A DNA stretch of 7,232 nucleotides from JBCBWG01 sp039817205. Lineage in GTDB: Bacteria; Pseudomonadota; Alphaproteobacteria; Rhizobiales; Hyphomicrobiaceae. The notes below the pieces were generated by a model. It had not been told where the DNA came from. It worked only from the letters and a program-made list of their open reading frames with translations, and ran no database searches. Below are positions 6,153-7,232 of this stretch, piece by piece. Location: NCBI GenBank assembly GCA_039817205.1, contig JBCBWG010000174.1:1-7232 (forward strand). Reading direction: 5' to 3'. Numbering within the stretch: the first letter of the stretch is position 1; every line of letters starts with the position of its first letter. A program made the position numbers and the translations under genes.

Positions 6153-6542
6153 TCAGCTGTCTGCGGGCTCGCGATGGACCACGCGAGTTAAAGACGTGGC
6201 GATGGCGGTATCGGTATCCGATGCACTCGCTGCCAACGCGTTGCCACACATGTCAGGTCGCCCATCGCAGCAGTCTTCTGTCAAAAAGCTCATCAAGTCT
6301 CTGACGGCTGGGACGGTGATCGCGTAGCGAATGAAACGACCCTCACGCCGACTGTTGATCAGTCCCGCGTGCTCGAGTTCCTTAAGATGAAAGGAGCAGC
6401 GCGTCGGGCTAAGGTCGCACCGGTTTGCGATCTCGCCGGCAGGCAGGCCCGCTTCTCCGAGGCGAATGAGCAGCCGGAAGATTTCGAGCCGGTTGATCTG
6501 CGCGACGGCTGCAAGCGCGATAACGGCTTGGTCGTTGGTCAT
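6153..6542 (-). CDS. ArsR/SmtB-family winged-helix repressor with C-terminal Cys cluster
   Basis: A 129-residue transcriptional regulator. Residues about 8-75 form the ArsR winged helix: ALAAVAQINRLEIFRLL (helix 1-2), LPAGEIANRCDLSPTRCSFHLKELEHAGL (helix-turn-helix with recognition helix) and INSRREGRFIRYAI (beta wing). Cysteines lie at 42, 49, 91, 92 and 99. The last three, in TEDCCDGRPDMCG, resemble the C-terminal As(III)-binding cluster of Acidithiobacillus-type ArsR, so thiophilic metalloid sensing is plausible but inferred; I cannot verify the exact spacing match. A Cys in the recognition helix (49) is unusual. The tail after residue 100 is about 30 residues without recognisable motif. 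The ATG at 6542 is preferred over a TTG at 6560 because it matches family N-termini; neither has a good ribosome binding site. No ars resistance gene is visible on its downstream side. It starts 30 nt after the LysR-family stop. Confidence 0.9.
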   Translation of the reverse strand: MTNDQAVIALAAVAQINRLEIFRLLIRLGEAGLPAGEIANRCDLSPTRCSFHLKELEHAGLINSRREGRFIRYAITVPAVRDLMSFLTEDCCDGRPDMCGNALAASASDTDTAIATSLTRVVHREPADS

Positions 6543-6563
6543 CGGGCAACAAGACAACAATCG

Positions 6564-6576
6564 TTGAATTGTTCAA
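6564..6576. promoter_or_regulatory. Candidate ArsR-type operator dyad
   Basis: On the minus strand this reads TTGAA-CAA-TTCAA, a 5-bp inverted repeat with a 3-nt centre, 21 nt before the arsR-type start codon and overlapping the LysR stop codon. A second dyad, CAAC-GATT-GTTG on the minus strand at 6566-6555, adjoins it. ArsR-family repressors usually bind AT-rich dyads next to their own gene, so autoregulation is a reasonable inference. Confidence 0.4.
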
Positions 6577-7232
6577 GTGTTGGCGCTGCCGTTGTCGCGG
6601 TCCGGCGCCAGGACTGCGGCGATGGCCTCGCGGGCCTGATCGAGCGCGTCACCATTTCGGGTCAGCAGCACAAGGCGCCGCGTGAGCTGAGGTGCGTTTG
6701 CCGGTGACACGGGCGTCGGCGAAATCGGCATGAGGCGGATGGCGTCGCCACCATATCTGCGCACATCCGGTTCCGGTAGGATTGCGGACCCGACACCGGC
6801 ACGGACGCATTCTGCAACGGCTTCCACCGTGTCCAGGATGATCACCTCCCTGGGCTCGGTTGGCTGGGCCTGGAGAAACTGGGCGATGAGACCACCGATG
6901 CCGCTGTCCGGTGTGAAGTGCACGAAAGGGACGTCCTCAAGCCACTGCGCGATGGGCCGGTCCGGTTGGTTGCCCGGCGAACAAAACATCAGCGCCTCTC
7001 GCGTGAGCGTGGTTGCGCGCACTCCGGGGACAAATGCCTCATGTTCTCCGGCCGTCACGATTGCCGCATCGAGCGCGCCGCGTGCCACCTCTTGGGCGAG
7101 GTCCTGGGACAGGCCGGTGCGAACCTGGAACGTTGCGTTTGGAAACGCTGGTCCCGCTTCTGCCAGAAACCGGGGGAGCAGGCGGACGCTGGCGGTTAGC
7201 ACGAAGCCAATATCGAAAATGCCGCGAATGGG
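6573..7232 (-). CDS. LysR-family transcriptional regulator, C-terminal part (runs off the right edge)
   Basis: The last 219 residues of a LysR-type regulator are present; its N-terminal helix-turn-helix lies beyond the right edge. The visible part is the periplasmic-binding-protein-like effector domain. It begins GIFDIGFVLTASVRLLPRFL and continues with FPNATFQVRTGLSQDLAQEVARGALDAAIVT, the typical first subdomain with its Asp before the strand. A second lobe has EALMFCSPGNQP and VEAVAECVRAGVGSAILPEPDVRRYG, the usual GxGxxxLP-type return strand. The frame is open to the window end, and the GTG at 7202 is internal, not the start. The inducer and targets cannot be read. The gene is followed 30 nt later by the ArsR-family gene on the same strand. 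Confidence 0.9.
   Translation of the reverse strand, partial: PIRGIFDIGFVLTASVRLLPRFLAEAGPAFPNATFQVRTGLSQDLAQEVARGALDAAIVTAGEHEAFVPGVRATTLTREALMFCSPGNQPDRPIAQWLEDVPFVHFTPDSGIGGLIAQFLQAQPTEPREVIILDTVEAVAECVRAGVGSAILPEPDVRRYGGDAIRLMPISPTPVSPANAPQLTRRLVLLTRNGDALDQAREAIAAVLAPDRDNGSANT

Noticed and set aside
6100..6327. Plus-strand open frame of 75 codons antisense to the arsR-type gene, about 45 nt after a TATAAT
   Set aside because: The TATAAT at 6050-6055 has no -35 at 16-18 bp, the frame starts at a GTG without a ribosome binding site, and it lies mostly inside the arsR-type gene.
1..7232. CRISPR array, tRNA/rRNA genes, insertion sequences
   Set aside because: No regularly spaced repeats, no cloverleaf or rRNA-like segments, and no transposase or terminal inverted repeats were seen on either strand.

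Overview
The window looks like chromosomal DNA of an alphaproteobacterium, probably of the Hyphomicrobiales (Rhizobiales) type. This rests on the moderately high GC content, a YggT-family gene directly upstream of folD, and the general sequence style of FolD, the ArsR-family regulator and the LysR-family regulator. Genus-level placement is not possible from the sequence alone.

Left part (1-1679, minus strand): a two-gene unit. A 381-residue protein with an N-terminal winged-helix-like segment is followed, 70 nt downstream, by the first 154 residues of a P-loop ATPase with a clear Walker A motif. The ATPase runs off the window. I recognise neither protein as a named family. A DNA-binding-like accessory protein followed by a P-loop ATPase is a layout often seen in DNA-handling and defence loci, so this is the part most likely to belong to an undescribed system. 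The window contains too little of it to decide.

A 536-bp gene-free stretch (1680-2215) separates this unit from the divergent plus-strand gene for a CAP/SCP-domain lipoprotein (2216-2908). It contains a perfect 13-bp tandem duplication. The lipoprotein gene ends at a hairpin that sits between it and the convergent folD.

Centre (2995-4295, minus strand): yggT then folD, a membrane protein gene followed by the one-carbon folate enzyme gene. They are 131 nt apart and probably co-transcribed. On the other side of yggT, reading rightward from an excellent ribosome binding site, is a 398-residue class C beta-lactamase-family serine hydrolase resembling 6-aminohexanoate-oligomer hydrolase (NylB).

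Right part (5681-7232): a 472-bp gene-free stretch holds a perfect 13-bp-stem hairpin. Its T-rich tail lies only on the minus-strand side, and further paired segments lie just upstream of it in that direction. This is the signature of a minus-strand small RNA or of a long arsR 3' UTR ending there. Then come an ArsR-family regulator with a Cys-Cys-x6-Cys cluster (6153-6542) and the C-terminal two thirds of a LysR-family regulator (6573 to the window edge), both on the minus strand and 30 nt apart. A short dyad overlaps the end of the LysR gene just upstream of the ArsR start.

No tRNA, rRNA, CRISPR array, integrase, transposase or origin was seen.
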